The notes under the pieces were generated by a model. The model made no database searches, was not told where the DNA came from, and saw only the letters and a list, made by a program, of their open reading frames with translations. Shown one piece after another: positions 1 to 9,034 of a stretch of DNA of 64,000 nucleotides (position 1 is its first letter; each line of letters starts with the position of its first letter). This stretch comes from JBKECO01 sp047974745 (GTDB lineage Bacteria; Bacillota; Clostridia; Lachnospirales; Lachnospiraceae). The stretch covers positions 62,001-126,000 of the forward strand of contig JBKECO010000001.1 in the NCBI GenBank assembly GCA_047974745.1, given 5' to 3'. A program made the position numbers and the translations under genes.

Positions 1-2117
1 AGAGTGGAGCTACTGATTTCTTCCCCCTGCTCATATACAACTGCCTTTAAGACACCAGGTTCATATACTGCTTCAAACAACACCCTGAATCCAGCCTTTA
101 CCCCGGATGTTTTCCTGCCAACGACCTTATCGTTGCACCATAGTTCGACCTCATCTCCCGGAGCATAGACTTCTATGATCAGCGGTTTATTTTCATGCCC
201 TGGATATGTCCAGGATGCGATTGCATCACTGATGACCCAAGGTGTCTTGATCAGCTTCTCGCCAAATTTGGCAGGATTTTGCACTGTGATATATGGCTCT
301 TTCCTAAGTCCAAATACAATCTCTCTAAAATAGGAGGCTGGGCGCCTTTGTCCTGTGATATCAAAATCCCCACAATAAGCAAGCTGGCAGGGGAATCCAG
401 CACCAAATCCACCTTCTCCCCACTGATATGCGGGAATGCCTACCCCGGCTTCCCCTATATAATCCCATCCCGTCCAAGTAAAATCACCAATCACATGAGG
501 ATTTTTCATTATGATTTCCCAGTTTCTGGCAATCTCTGGAGGATAGGTTTCACTTCCCACAATGACCCGGTCAGGATAGGATACCTGATCCATCTCATAT
601 CTGGCTGTCATATAATTATATCCGGCAATATCCGTTGCGACGCAGGCTCTTTCCAATCTTTTAGAAATCCTTTCATGCGTGACGATTTGATCTAGTTTGC
701 TATCTAGAAGCGACATGAAGTTATTGACATTACCTGTTGGTTCTCCCTGCCTTTCCATGTCTGCCACGATATCTGACATGATCGCTCCGATTTCATCGCC
801 CGCAGCAAACACTCCATTGATGGAAGCCAGTGTGAATCTGGAGGAATCTTGTGATCTTATCAAATCACAGATTTCTTGTCCTATCTTTGTACCAAGGTCA
901 GTTCCAATTTCCGGAATCTCATTTCCTATTGAGTATAGTATTACCGATGGATGGTTGTAGTCCTTTCTGACCATGGCAGTCACATCCGACTGCCAGCATT
1001 CACTGAAATACATACTATAATCGTAATCTGATTTTCCTCTTGTCCACATGTCAAATGTCTCATCCATTACATAGACCCCAAGTTCATCACATGCTCGAAG
1101 CATTGATTCTGCCATAGGATGATGAGACATTCGAATTGCGTTGAACCCTGCCTCCTTTAATTTTTTCACTTGGCGGTATTGGGCTTCCTCATAGGTCGCC
1201 GCCCCCAAAAGTCCACTGTCATGATGAATACACGCCCCTCGCAGCTTTACAGGAATCCCATTGACTCGAAGTCCATTGACCGCATTAACTGAGAGTGTCC
1301 GAATTCCAAAACGGCTCGTTACTGAATCTAGCAGATTCTCCTCTGATTCACATCCACTTTCAAAGATCGTACATCGAACAGTGTAGAGCCCCGGCTTTGC
1401 TTCTGACCATAATTTCGGTTCGGTGACTGTGACTCTGCGCTGAATCCTTCTCTCTTCTTGTTCAAATAACGCTATCGGTGCCCATTCACTTTTGACCAGA
1501 TTCTCATCCTCGTCGAATATCTCTGTTTTTAGGATCAGATCTCTCTTAAATGGTGCGCGGTTCTTGATTTCTGCTGCAATTCTCAGGACTGCAAATGCCT
1601 GATCCACTTCCTCTACTGTGACACACAACCCATCTGGAATGAAATATGTGTAGCCTGATTTTAAAAGCGAGACGTCTCTGTAAATGCCTCCTCCCGAGTA
1701 CCAGCGACTATTCGTCATAGCACCGTTCCTAACGATCACTCTGATTTCATTCTCACATCCATACTTTAAAAACTCCTGAATTGAGACGTAAAATGTGTTG
1801 TAGCCAAACGGATTTTTTGCAGCAAGCTGACCGTTTACATAGACGAATGCATTACAGTAAACACCTTCGAACTTGATCAGGATTGTCTCTCCCTTTTCCT
1901 CCTCTGTTACAAACAGGTGCTTCACATAATGATATACATGACCATCCCGATATCCCGTACTGCCATGATTTCCACTCTCTGCATATGCGGTCTCAAATGC
2001 CATTGCATCATGCGGTAATGTAATCTGCTCTGCTTCATTGGGAATATTCCAAACAAGTGCAAAGGCATCTTTTTCAATCCAGTATGTCCAGTCCTGATTC
2101 CATTTTTCTATTCTCAT
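1..2117 (-). CDS. Glycoside hydrolase family 2 protein (beta-galactosidase/beta-glucuronidase type), 3' end outside window
   Basis: The frame is open from an ATG at 2117, preceded by a GAGGGTGAT ribosome site, to the window edge, giving 705 visible codons. The order is a GH2 sugar-binding domain, an Ig-like sandwich, a TIM barrel and a C-terminal Ig-like domain that is still running at the edge. I see the acid/base motif SIGNE (E about residue 400) and the nucleophile motif GSET (E about residue 523), both expected of active GH2 enzymes. No signal peptide is visible, so it probably acts in the cytoplasm on imported glycosides. It is the last visible gene of the operon starting near 6570, downstream of the GH120-like gene. 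Substrate cannot be decided from sequence; beta-galactosidase, glucuronidase and related activities all fit. Confidence 0.9.
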   Translation of the reverse strand, partial: MRIEKWNQDWTYWIEKDAFALVWNIPNEAEQITLPHDAMAFETAYAESGNHGSTGYRDGHVYHYVKHLFVTEEEKGETILIKFEGVYCNAFVYVNGQLAAKNPFGYNTFYVSIQEFLKYGCENEIRVIVRNGAMTNSRWYSGGGIYRDVSLLKSGYTYFIPDGLCVTVEEVDQAFAVLRIAAEIKNRAPFKRDLILKTEIFDEDENLVKSEWAPIALFEQEERRIQRRVTVTEPKLWSEAKPGLYTVRCTIFESGCESEENLLDSVTSRFGIRTLSVNAVNGLRVNGIPVKLRGACIHHDSGLLGAATYEEAQYRQVKKLKEAGFNAIRMSHHPMAESMLRACDELGVYVMDETFDMWTRGKSDYDYSMYFSECWQSDVTAMVRKDYNHPSVILYSIGNEIPEIGTDLGTKIGQEICDLIRSQDSSRFTLASINGVFAAGDEIGAIMSDIVADMERQGEPTGNVNNFMSLLDSKLDQIVTHERISKRLERACVATDIAGYNYMTARYEMDQVSYPDRVIVGSETYPPEIARNWEIIMKNPHVIGDFTWTGWDYIGEAGVGIPAYQWGEGGFGAGFPCQLAYCGDFDITGQRRPASYFREIVFGLRKEPYITVQNPAKFGEKLIKTPWVISDAIASWTYPGHENKPLIIEVYAPGDEVELWCNDKVVGRKTSGVKAGFRVLFEAVYEPGVLKAVVYEQGEEISSST

Positions 2118-2325
2118 TTTATCACCCTCAATGCTTTACCAACTTCTTCAGTTTCTATTTTATAGGAGCTATGAGCTGCTTGAACACCTTTTATTTTTTG
2201 AAAAATCCGACATTTTTTCTGATTCGTTCTATTTGTACTTTTCACACTCTGTTCAGTCCGTTTTCATACTTAAAAAAATGACTGGACCGGCACTGGATCA
2301 CAGCACTGGTACAGCCATTTTATTT

Positions 2326-4359
2326 TTATTTTGTAATTGGATGATTCTGGATCTGATCTGGAACTGCAAATGGACCGGCATATGTCCAGGCACTGCGACT
2401 CCTTCCCCAGTAATCCTGAATGAGTACAATTGGACTGCCATCAGGATGCTCGAATTTTTCCTCTGGTTCAAATGCCATACCCAGATTCTCAGTCGAAATA
2501 ATGCCGCACCCTGCATCCGTTAGAAATTCATACAAATTCGTATTTAGATACATGCTGTCATCCTTCTTGTATAACTCGATCCTAATTTCATTTTCAGAAT
2601 TTACAGCTGCATCTGCCTCTTTTTCCCATGGTCTCGCTCCATTAAAATACTGATTCCCACTCATCCACACAGGAAGATGATCGTAATACTTATCATCGGA
2701 TTTTGATCCGATACCACAATAACCTTCAAATTTTGCATCCCACTCCTGGAATGTCGGATAGCCATTATAGACGAAGCTTCCAGCAATCATATTACAATCA
2801 TCCCAGCCATTACCATCTTTACTGACGATATCAGACACAGCCTTCATTGTTGGACGTATCTTCTTTTGGACGAAAATATTATTGTAGATTCTGACGTCTC
2901 CGTGAAGAATTGTCATAAATCCTTCCACTCTCGTTCCGTGGATCTGGTGATATGGAGTGTACCTTGGCGAAGGTATGTCTTTTGAACCATTGTCTGTCCC
3001 GATACCAACAGAAGTGATTGAGCCATGGATCAGATTATGGACTAGTGCAATTCCCTGTGCGCAAATCTTTAATGCTCTATCAGACAGCATAATATTATGA
3101 TCTACGAGCGTTGGCCCGTGTGATACTTCAATGAACAGATCTTCCCCAATCGCACTGAATGTACCTCTGCTCAGTACAAATTCATATGGCAGGCAGTTAT
3201 CGTAGAACAGATTGTTTGAAACTCGTGTTCCCTGAACCTGCCAGTCCAGCCAGATTCCTCTGGTACAGTTATGAATATGATTGTTCCGTATTACCACATC
3301 GATAGCAGCGTGCATTTTGATTCCACCGATCTCAGCACCCGCCAGGTTCTGTTTGTTATTGATATGATGGATATGGTTTCCTTCAATCAGGGAAAATACG
3401 CCGCCCAGGTGACCGACGATACCAGTCTGTCCTCAGTCATGAATATCACAATTTCGAATGATATGTGAACCAATATGTTCTTTGTCCCAGCCTTCGTATG
3501 ATGCCTGACAAATACATTCCCGCTCTGTCTGCGTTCCATCCTTGTATTTCCACTTCAGCCATTTATTGTCATTATCTTTTTGCAAATACTTGCCCAGTGA
3601 GATTCCGCTGCATTTTGATTCGTAGATCTCGCAATCCTCTATGATCCATCCCTTTGACCAGTGTGGTCCCACCATACCTTCCTGATATGCCGTGGGTGGT
3701 GCCCACTGTGTTGCTGCCTGGCTGATTTTAAAACCTGAACATGTTATGAATCCTATTCCCTCTTCTTCAGGGTAAAAACAGTGTTTCCTGACACTAATTT
3801 CTACATTTTCTGTGTTTGGATCCAGACCATTGAAATTTGCATAGAGTACCGTTTCCTTCTTCTCAATATCCTGCTCTGTCAGCCATGTATATACAGAAAA
3901 TTCTTTATCCCAGGAATTTACAGACTCGGACGGTTCATAGACCTGGGCCAAATCTGTAACTTCATACATGGATTTTTCATTTAAAAATACATCTCCAGTA
4001 TGTGCAATGTTATCTGCAAAAAACCAGTCACCTGAAATCAAGGTAGAAAATGGATTAAAAGAACCAAAGAAACCATTCGGAATCGACACAGTCCACACAT
4101 TGTCCTTAATATTCACCCAGTTTTTTATAGTTTCTGCTCCAGTTATGTGAGCTCCTAACTTTTCCAAGGAGCGGTAAACAATACGATTTTGTTCTGTCCC
4201 TGCATGTTTGGGATTTATTGATTCTCGATAGATACCTGGATAAACGAGGACTTCATCTCCAGGTAATGCAATCAATGCTGCTTGCTGTATGGTTCGAAAG
4301 GGATTCTCAATCGATCCGCTTCCATTGAATTCTGATTTTCCATTCACATAATATTTCAT
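2326..4359 (-). pseudogene. GH120-like beta-helix beta-xylosidase gene with an internal in-frame TGA
   Basis: One reading frame of 678 codons is split by a single TGA at 3433-3435. The 308-residue part upstream begins with a DUF1565-like stretch (YYVNGKSEFNGSGS) and continues as a parallel beta-helix. The same frame continues after the TGA with GQTGIVGHLGGVFS and ends at 2326. The layout matches GH120 beta-xylosidases such as Thermoanaerobacterium XylC as I remember it. In XylC the catalytic Asp lies in WLDWQ and the Glu in VEVSHG; both motifs occur here (WLDWQ, IEVSHG) but only downstream of the TGA. Relatives carry Cys (IxDCGQ) at the stop position, one base from TGA. Simplest reading: a nonsense mutation giving an inactive fragment. 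Selenocysteine insertion or a sequencing error are alternatives. It lies 48 bp after the 2-hydroxyacid dehydrogenase gene in one operon. Confidence 0.82.
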
Positions 4360-4407
4360 AATCCTACCTGTCTTTCTAACAATATGAACAATACGTATAT
4401 TCTATTC

Positions 4408-5355
4408 CTACTTTGTATTCTGGATAATCACTTCATTCAAGAGCGGCTGCTTTGACAAGAAGTTTTTTAAATTTTGCAGGGAAAGGTCATATAGCTTATC
4501 AACTGTTTCCTGGATGCGATAGCCCCCTGCAACATGAGGTGTAATCAAAAGATCTTTACCGTTCCATAGATCACTTTCTGCTGGAAGGGGTTCTGGATCT
4601 GTCACATCCAGTCCTGCCCTGATTTTTCCTGACGTAACTGCTTTGATCAACGCCTTTTGATCCAGAATATTTCCACGTCCGGCATTGATCAGTATCCCTC
4701 CCTGTTTCATCATTGCAATCTTTTCTGCATCAAACAACAGATCTGTCTCATTGTTTCCGGGTAGTGCAAGTGCTACTACATCTGCCTCTGGGAGAAATTC
4801 TCCAATTTCTGAAATCGGATAACAAACATCGAATCCCTCTACTTGTCTGTCTGTTCGATGAAATCCCAGAATTCTGCATTGAAATGGTTTTAGGCGCTTT
4901 GCATATTCACTTCCCAGATTTCCAGTTCCGAGAATCATTACTGTTGCTCCTGACAGGGTGCCAACTCCCCGCATTTCTTTCCACTTGCTTTCCTGCATAT
5001 TATCTCTGTATAAGTGAAGGTTCTTCAACAGTGCCAATGTCAATGCCATCATATGCTCAGCAACAACAAGACCAAAAGAACCAACCGCATTCGTCATACG
5101 TATTCCGTCTGGAAGCAGTCCGGATTCTAAATATCCGTGGTAGCCAGCACTTCCCAGCTGAATCCATTGCAGGTTCTTGCAGTAGGGGAAATATTCCGCT
5201 GGAATACCGCCGATGATGATTTGGTATTGCTCCAGCTGATACGGGTCTAGATCCTTCCGCTGCAAAAAATCCACGTTATAGTCTGCTGCTGTTTCCGATA
5301 GAACGACCATTTGTTCCTTCGTAAAGGGAATTAATACTAGTATGCGATTTTTCAT
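4408..5355 (-). CDS. D-isomer-specific 2-hydroxyacid dehydrogenase
   Basis: This 315-residue protein has the two-lobed fold of phosphoglycerate/D-lactate dehydrogenase relatives. The NAD-binding loop GTGNLG is at about 143-148. The catalytic triad is visible as Arg227 (NAGRGN), Glu255 (DPEP) and His274 (TPHVAGG). It should interconvert a D-2-hydroxyacid and a 2-keto acid with NAD(P)H. Its ATG overlaps the stop codon of the iron alcohol dehydrogenase by four bases (ATGA), so the two are translationally coupled. In this sugar-acid context a role in handling a 2-keto sugar acid or an end product such as hydroxypyruvate or glyoxylate is plausible, but the substrate is not readable from sequence. 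Confidence 0.88.
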   Translation of the reverse strand: MKNRILVLIPFTKEQMVVLSETAADYNVDFLQRKDLDPYQLEQYQIIIGGIPAEYFPYCKNLQWIQLGSAGYHGYLESGLLPDGIRMTNAVGSFGLVVAEHMMALTLALLKNLHLYRDNMQESKWKEMRGVGTLSGATVMILGTGNLGSEYAKRLKPFQCRILGFHRTDRQVEGFDVCYPISEIGEFLPEADVVALALPGNNETDLLFDAEKIAMMKQGGILINAGRGNILDQKALIKAVTSGKIRAGLDVTDPEPLPAESDLWNGKDLLITPHVAGGYRIQETVDKLYDLSLQNLKNFLSKQPLLNEVIIQNTK

Positions 5356-6530
5356 AGCATCAGCCTATAGACGCTTTTCACATCTTCTTCGTCTAGAGAT
5401 ACAAATCCGCCGACCTGTCCATTCCTTCCAGTTCCATAGCAGGCTGTGTGTGCGAGCAGGTCTATATCCTCTTCTTTCGCTCCAAGCTCATTGAAATTCT
5501 TCGGCATTCCGATTTTTTGCAGAAAATGCTCTAATGCTTCGACTCCTTCCAGTGCTGTTTTCTTTGGATTGTCAAAATCCATCTGACATCCCCAGACTCT
5601 GACTGCCACTTGTGCGAACCGCATTACGTTATGGTCAAGATTAAATTTGAATACCGCTGGCATTGCAACTGCAAGACCCGCACCATGTGCACAGTCGTAT
5701 AGCGCGGACAACTCATGCTCTAGATCATGACTTGTCCAGTCCTGGCCTCTGCCAACTCCACAGCTGTTGTTATGTGCCATCATTCCTGCCCACATAATAT
5801 TTGCTCTTGCGTCATAGTGATCTGGATATTCGATGACTCTTGGACCTTCATGTACCATTGCAAGTAAAAGTGATTCGATGAGTCTGTCCGTTGTCTCAAC
5901 TTCCGAAGTATTGGTCAGGTAACGTTCATATAAATGTGCCATAATATCCGTGATTCCGCATGCTGTCTGATAGGAGGTGAGGGTTTGTGTCAGCGCCGGG
6001 TTTAGAATGGAGAACACCGGTCGTATTGCAGGACCTGTAGCCCCTCTTTTTAACATTCCTTCTTCCTTTGTAATGACTGAGTTTGGCGATCCCTCACTGC
6101 CTGCAGCAGCAATCGTCAGTATTGTTCCCACTGGAACAGCTTGTTCAATTTCAATTCTGTCATCATAAAAATCCCAGAAATCTCCCTCATAGGGCACTCC
6201 GGCAGCAATCGCTTTTGCTGAGTCAATGGCACTTCCTCCTCCGACTGCCAGAATAAAATCCACATCCTCATTACGGCAGAGTTCGATTCCCTCATACACG
6301 AGACCGCTCTTTGGATTTGGAGATACTCCGCCAAGTTCAATAAATGCGATTCCTTCGCTTTCCAGAGCAGCTTTAACTCTATCTAAAAGGCCACTTCTAA
6401 TCACTGAGCCGCCGCCATAATGAATCAGGACTTTGCTCCCTCCAAACTTTTTTACTAGATTCCCTGCCTTTTTTTCCTCCCCTTTTCCAAAAGCAAAATA
6501 GGTGGGAGCATAAAAAATAAAATTATCCAT
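5352..6530 (-). CDS. Iron-containing alcohol dehydrogenase (group III, BDH-like)
   Basis: A 392-residue Fe-ADH. The N-terminal half has the dinucleotide motif GGGSAIDSAK; the C-terminal half carries the metal-binding Asp and His residues (TDIMAH, then HDLEHELSALYDCAHG). I chose ATG 6530, which has GGAGGAG eight bases upstream, over the TTG two codons earlier. These enzymes reduce aldehydes to alcohols with NAD(P)H. It is the first gene after the promoter at 6579-6607 and overlaps the 2-hydroxyacid dehydrogenase by four bases. It probably disposes of an aldehyde formed from the sugar degraded by this operon; lactaldehyde or glycolaldehyde reduction is possible but unproven. Confidence 0.9.
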   Translation of the reverse strand: MDNFIFYAPTYFAFGKGEEKKAGNLVKKFGGSKVLIHYGGGSVIRSGLLDRVKAALESEGIAFIELGGVSPNPKSGLVYEGIELCRNEDVDFILAVGGGSAIDSAKAIAAGVPYEGDFWDFYDDRIEIEQAVPVGTILTIAAAGSEGSPNSVITKEEGMLKRGATGPAIRPVFSILNPALTQTLTSYQTACGITDIMAHLYERYLTNTSEVETTDRLIESLLLAMVHEGPRVIEYPDHYDARANIMWAGMMAHNNSCGVGRGQDWTSHDLEHELSALYDCAHGAGLAVAMPAVFKFNLDHNVMRFAQVAVRVWGCQMDFDNPKKTALEGVEALEHFLQKIGMPKNFNELGAKEEDIDLLAHTACYGTGRNGQVGGFVSLDEEDVKSVYRLML

Positions 6531-6578
6531 GATCAAATCTCCTCCGCTGACAATTATAATATATTTCTTCCTTACTTC

Positions 6579-6607
6579 ATTTTATGTTAAACATTTTGCG
6601 CTGTAAA
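6579..6607 (-). promoter_or_regulatory. Sigma-70-type promoter for the Fe-ADH/GH120/GH2 operon
   Basis: On the minus strand TTTACA (6602-6607) is followed after 17 bases by TAAAAT (6579-6584). A perfect 11-base palindrome, ATGTTAAACAT (6584-6594), lies in the spacer and overlaps the -10 by one base; it could be an operator. The promoter sits just downstream of the terminator of the preceding isomerase gene, so this operon is separately controlled. Confidence 0.65.
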
Positions 6608-6649
6608 GTCATTGCATGTAAATATCATAGGTTTACGCTCCAATAATTT

Positions 6650-6693
6650 AAAAACCGGCATTGAAAGCAGCAACTTATGCTCTCAATACCGGC
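6650..6693 (-). terminator. Rho-independent terminator after the isomerase gene 6709-7608
   Basis: In the minus-strand RNA a 14-pair stem (6655-6668 with 6679-6692, two G-U pairs, 10-base loop) is followed directly by UUUUU. It closes the operon that begins at 8766. Confidence 0.85.
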
Positions 6694-6708
6694 ATCTTTA
6701 TCCTATGT

Positions 6709-7608
6709 CTATGCTCCAACTTTCTTTGCAGTTTCATCTACAAATTTCTTTGCTCTTGGAATGTCTTCTTCATCTAAATGCTCAATTATGATCGGAATAT
6801 TTGGATATGTTTTCTTTAACAGTGTCAGATACAGGTCGTAGTTAAGAACCCCCAGTCCTGCTGCAGGCAGTTCCACTGCTCCTGCACCACGGAAGCTGTT
6901 GTGCTCTGCGCTGCCACCACCGAACTTCTCACCGACGTTCTCTGCTCTCTTACAGTCTTTTGCATGTGCGACCTTGATTCTGTCGTTCAGAACATAGAAC
7001 ATTTTTTTAATCGTCTCATCAACATGATCGATATTAGAATCATCAAAGTAATTTGTTGGATCAAGCAAGAGCCCCATGCCCGGATGCTCTACTTCCTGGA
7101 ATAACCGTGCTGTTCTTTCGACCGAGCCAATAATATTGTTAACGTAGTTCTCTACAAGAAATACAGCATCATGCTGATATGCGTATTCAGCAAGGTCAAC
7201 AGCTATTTTTTTAAATTCCTGATAAGCTTCCTCTGTGGAATTCTTCTCATCGTACAGCCAGTCGCTCTCCAAATTATAGGTTCCTGTTTCACTTACTACA
7301 TAAGGAGTTCCGAAATCTCTTGCATATTTCAATATTTCCTTCACATAGTTAATGTTCGCTTCTCGTTGCTCAGGATCTGGATGGGTCAGATTTGTATAGG
7401 CTGAAATCGATACGATCGGAATATTTGCATCTCTGAAAGCATCCCGAACCATGTTTGCCTTTTCCTTCGTTATTTTACCTCTTCCCAAATCAATATCCTT
7501 AAATTCAAGATCCAGCTGTACGCAGCTCATGCCATCTGCTTTGACCTTTTTTATAGTCTCTTCCATCGAATATGGATAATATCCTGTGAATATTCCTACT
7601 GAAATCAT
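6709..7608 (-). CDS. Sugar phosphate isomerase/epimerase (TIM barrel, AP-endonuclease-2 family)
   Basis: A 299-residue single-domain TIM barrel of the xylose-isomerase-like family. Typical metal-ligand segments are visible: VENYVNN (Glu), LLLDPTNYFD (Asp), VAHAKD (His) and IIIEHLDE (Glu). ATG 7608 has GGGAG upstream. Members isomerise or epimerise keto-sugars (IolE/IolI-like); some instead cleave 3-keto-glycosides by elimination. It lies 54 bp after a Gfo/Idh/MocA oxidoreductase in the same LacI-controlled operon and ends at a strong terminator, so the two probably act in sequence on one substrate, oxidation then rearrangement or elimination. The exact reaction is inference. Confidence 0.85.
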   Translation of the reverse strand: MISVGIFTGYYPYSMEETIKKVKADGMSCVQLDLEFKDIDLGRGKITKEKANMVRDAFRDANIPIVSISAYTNLTHPDPEQREANINYVKEILKYARDFGTPYVVSETGTYNLESDWLYDEKNSTEEAYQEFKKIAVDLAEYAYQHDAVFLVENYVNNIIGSVERTARLFQEVEHPGMGLLLDPTNYFDDSNIDHVDETIKKMFYVLNDRIKVAHAKDCKRAENVGEKFGGGSAEHNSFRGAGAVELPAAGLGVLNYDLYLTLLKKTYPNIPIIIEHLDEEDIPRAKKFVDETAKKVGA

Positions 7609-7662
7609 TTCTCTATCTCCCTTCAGAAATTGGCTAATGTGTCTCTTCTAAAACGGTGCTCC

Positions 7663-8766
7663 TTACAGAACTTCCCGCAAATATACCGTACGTTCTTCTT
7701 CAATGGATTTATAACATGCCTCTACACAAGCCAGTGTTTTAACATTATCCTCTGCACTGATTTCAGGCTCAGTCCCATTCTCTATTGCAGTCAGAAGTCC
7801 TGCCATAGTGCCCACAAATGCATCTGGGAACCACTGTGTTTCCCAGGTAGGTACGATCCATTCATCAGGCTGTGATTTGCACGTAAGTCTAAGAGTGCTG
7901 CCACAGAACTCTGGCTCACGCTTGTGCCATCCAATGTCTCCCTCTACAAATCCGTCCGTTCCCTCTACTCGCCAGTTAATATAGTTATTTTTTTTGCAGG
8001 GCTCCTCTGGCCATGCCCAGACATCATCAAGACTCGTCGCCATCAGGCCATCCGGGTACTGGAAAGTATACTGAACGATTCCATCTGTATGCTCGAACTT
8101 GGTCCTTGGATCTGTTCTGCATACAGCAGTGATCTTCTCGGGATCTCCAAAAAGAAATCGGAATACATCGATGTGATGCACTGCCATGGCATAGATCTCT
8201 AGCTTCTTGTAGTCCTTTAAAAATGCCTGCCAGTCAGGAATCGCTCTCATATCAATAGATGCAATGACTGGGGTTCCGATCAGATTCTCATCCAGAATAT
8301 ACTTTAATGCTCTCATAGACTGGTCATGCCGCATATTGGAATTCACTGCAATCGGGATTCCGGCTTTCTTTCCCAGTGATGCGATTTCTTTACTATCTTC
8401 TACACTCATCGCAATTGGCTTCTGGCATAGTATTCCTTTGATATGAGATTTTGTACAGATGTATCTGACCATCTCCAATTGAACATGTGGTGGGACCGCA
8501 ATGTCAATAATTTCAATTTCCGGATCATCCACAAGTGCCTTCCAGTCTCCATAGACCTTTTCCAAGTTGTGGAATTCTGCTACTTCATTTGCCTGTTTCA
8601 AGTCCAGTGATGAGATTGCGACTGGGTTGAACCCAGCTTTCTTGTATGCAACCAGATGACAGTTACGAACAATAAATCCCGCCCCAATAATTCCGATCTT
8701 ATAGTCTTTCTTCTTCGGCATTATCGGGAGTGTTGCTTTTTCAAGCTTTGTTTTTAACAATTCCAC
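7663..8766 (-). CDS. Gfo/Idh/MocA family NAD(P)-dependent oxidoreductase
   Basis: A 367-residue sugar dehydrogenase-like protein. The Rossmann motif GIIGAGFIVRN follows a 20-residue lead. The family's EKP motif appears as CQKPIAM, and the His/Lys catalytic segment as MAVHHIDVFRFLFG. The start is a GTG at 8766 with GAGG eight bases upstream. It is the first gene of the operon driven by the promoter at 8816-8844, with a LacI-type operator at 8791-8802 in the leader. It probably oxidises or reduces a ring hydroxyl of a sugar, sugar acid or glycoside; partner of the isomerase at 6709-7608. Confidence 0.88.
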   Translation of the reverse strand: MELLKTKLEKATLPIMPKKKDYKIGIIGAGFIVRNCHLVAYKKAGFNPVAISSLDLKQANEVAEFHNLEKVYGDWKALVDDPEIEIIDIAVPPHVQLEMVRYICTKSHIKGILCQKPIAMSVEDSKEIASLGKKAGIPIAVNSNMRHDQSMRALKYILDENLIGTPVIASIDMRAIPDWQAFLKDYKKLEIYAMAVHHIDVFRFLFGDPEKITAVCRTDPRTKFEHTDGIVQYTFQYPDGLMATSLDDVWAWPEEPCKKNNYINWRVEGTDGFVEGDIGWHKREPEFCGSTLRLTCKSQPDEWIVPTWETQWFPDAFVGTMAGLLTAIENGTEPEISAEDNVKTLACVEACYKSIEEERTVYLREVL

Positions 8767-8790
8767 CGCTCTAACCTCACTATCCTTTCG

Positions 8791-8802
8791 TGAATCGTTT
8801 CA
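8791..8802. promoter_or_regulatory. LacI-type operator, near-palindrome TGAATCGTTTCA
   Basis: This twelve-base near-palindrome matches the perfect site at 9001-9012 at 11 of 12 positions. It lies just downstream of the -10 element at 8816-8821, so a bound repressor would block transcription of the 7663-8766 gene. The likely binder is the LacI-type regulator at 18512-20770; this link is inferred. Confidence 0.6.
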
Positions 8803-8815
8803 TAGTTTCAATTAA

Positions 8816-8844
8816 ATTGTAACATCCAAGAATTGTAGTGTCAA
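8816..8844 (-). promoter_or_regulatory. Strong sigma-70-type promoter for the Gfo/isomerase operon
   Basis: Minus-strand TTGACA (8839-8844), a 17-base spacer, then TACAAT (8816-8821). It is near consensus, with the operator 8791-8802 about 14 bases beyond the -10. Confidence 0.85.
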
Positions 8845-8970
8845 TTCTATGCATACAAATTTTCGTAAAATTTATATACAAAATATGCATTTTATATAAA
8901 CGCACTGTGGTATTACTCTCTAAAATTATCTATATCCTCTATTTTTCTTCTCATTGCATCTTGAAAATAA

Positions 8971-8999
8971 TACGTATCCATGATAACATAGCCTTAACC
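8971..8999 (+). promoter_or_regulatory. Sigma-70-type promoter for the URO-D-like gene
   Basis: Plus-strand TTGAAA (8971-8976), a 17-base spacer and TAACAT (8994-8999). The -10 is weak, and the perfect operator 9001-9012 covers the expected transcription start. Confidence 0.55.
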
Positions 9000-9000
9000 A

Positions 9001-9012
9001 TGAAACGTTTCA
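9001..9012. promoter_or_regulatory. LacI-type operator, perfect palindrome TGAAACGTTTCA
   Basis: A perfect 12-base palindrome with the central CG typical of LacI-family sites lies at the start point of the plus-strand promoter. With the site at 8791-8802 it forms a divergently arranged pair about 210 bp apart, compatible with repression of both directions or looping. Confidence 0.7.
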
Positions 9013-9034
9013 TGTCATGTTGATGGAGGATATT

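Noticed and set aside
195..960. Two plus-strand open frames
   Set aside because: They are shadows of the GH2 gene, whose catalytic motifs read on the minus strand across the same bases.
2270..2325. GCACTGG direct repeats and a putative terminator between the GH120 and GH2 genes
   Set aside because: The repeats are direct, not inverted, and no stable stem with a U-run could be drawn.
2131..2523. 130-codon plus-strand frame across the GH120/GH2 gap
   Set aside because: Overlaps the GH120 C-terminus and a low-complexity AT-rich gap; residues look random and hydrophobic without a family match.
3433..3480. Selenocysteine insertion as the default reading of the internal TGA
   Set aside because: The possible stem downstream is short, too close to the TGA and lacks a recognised loop; the nonsense-mutation reading is simpler. 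Kept only as an alternative in findings.
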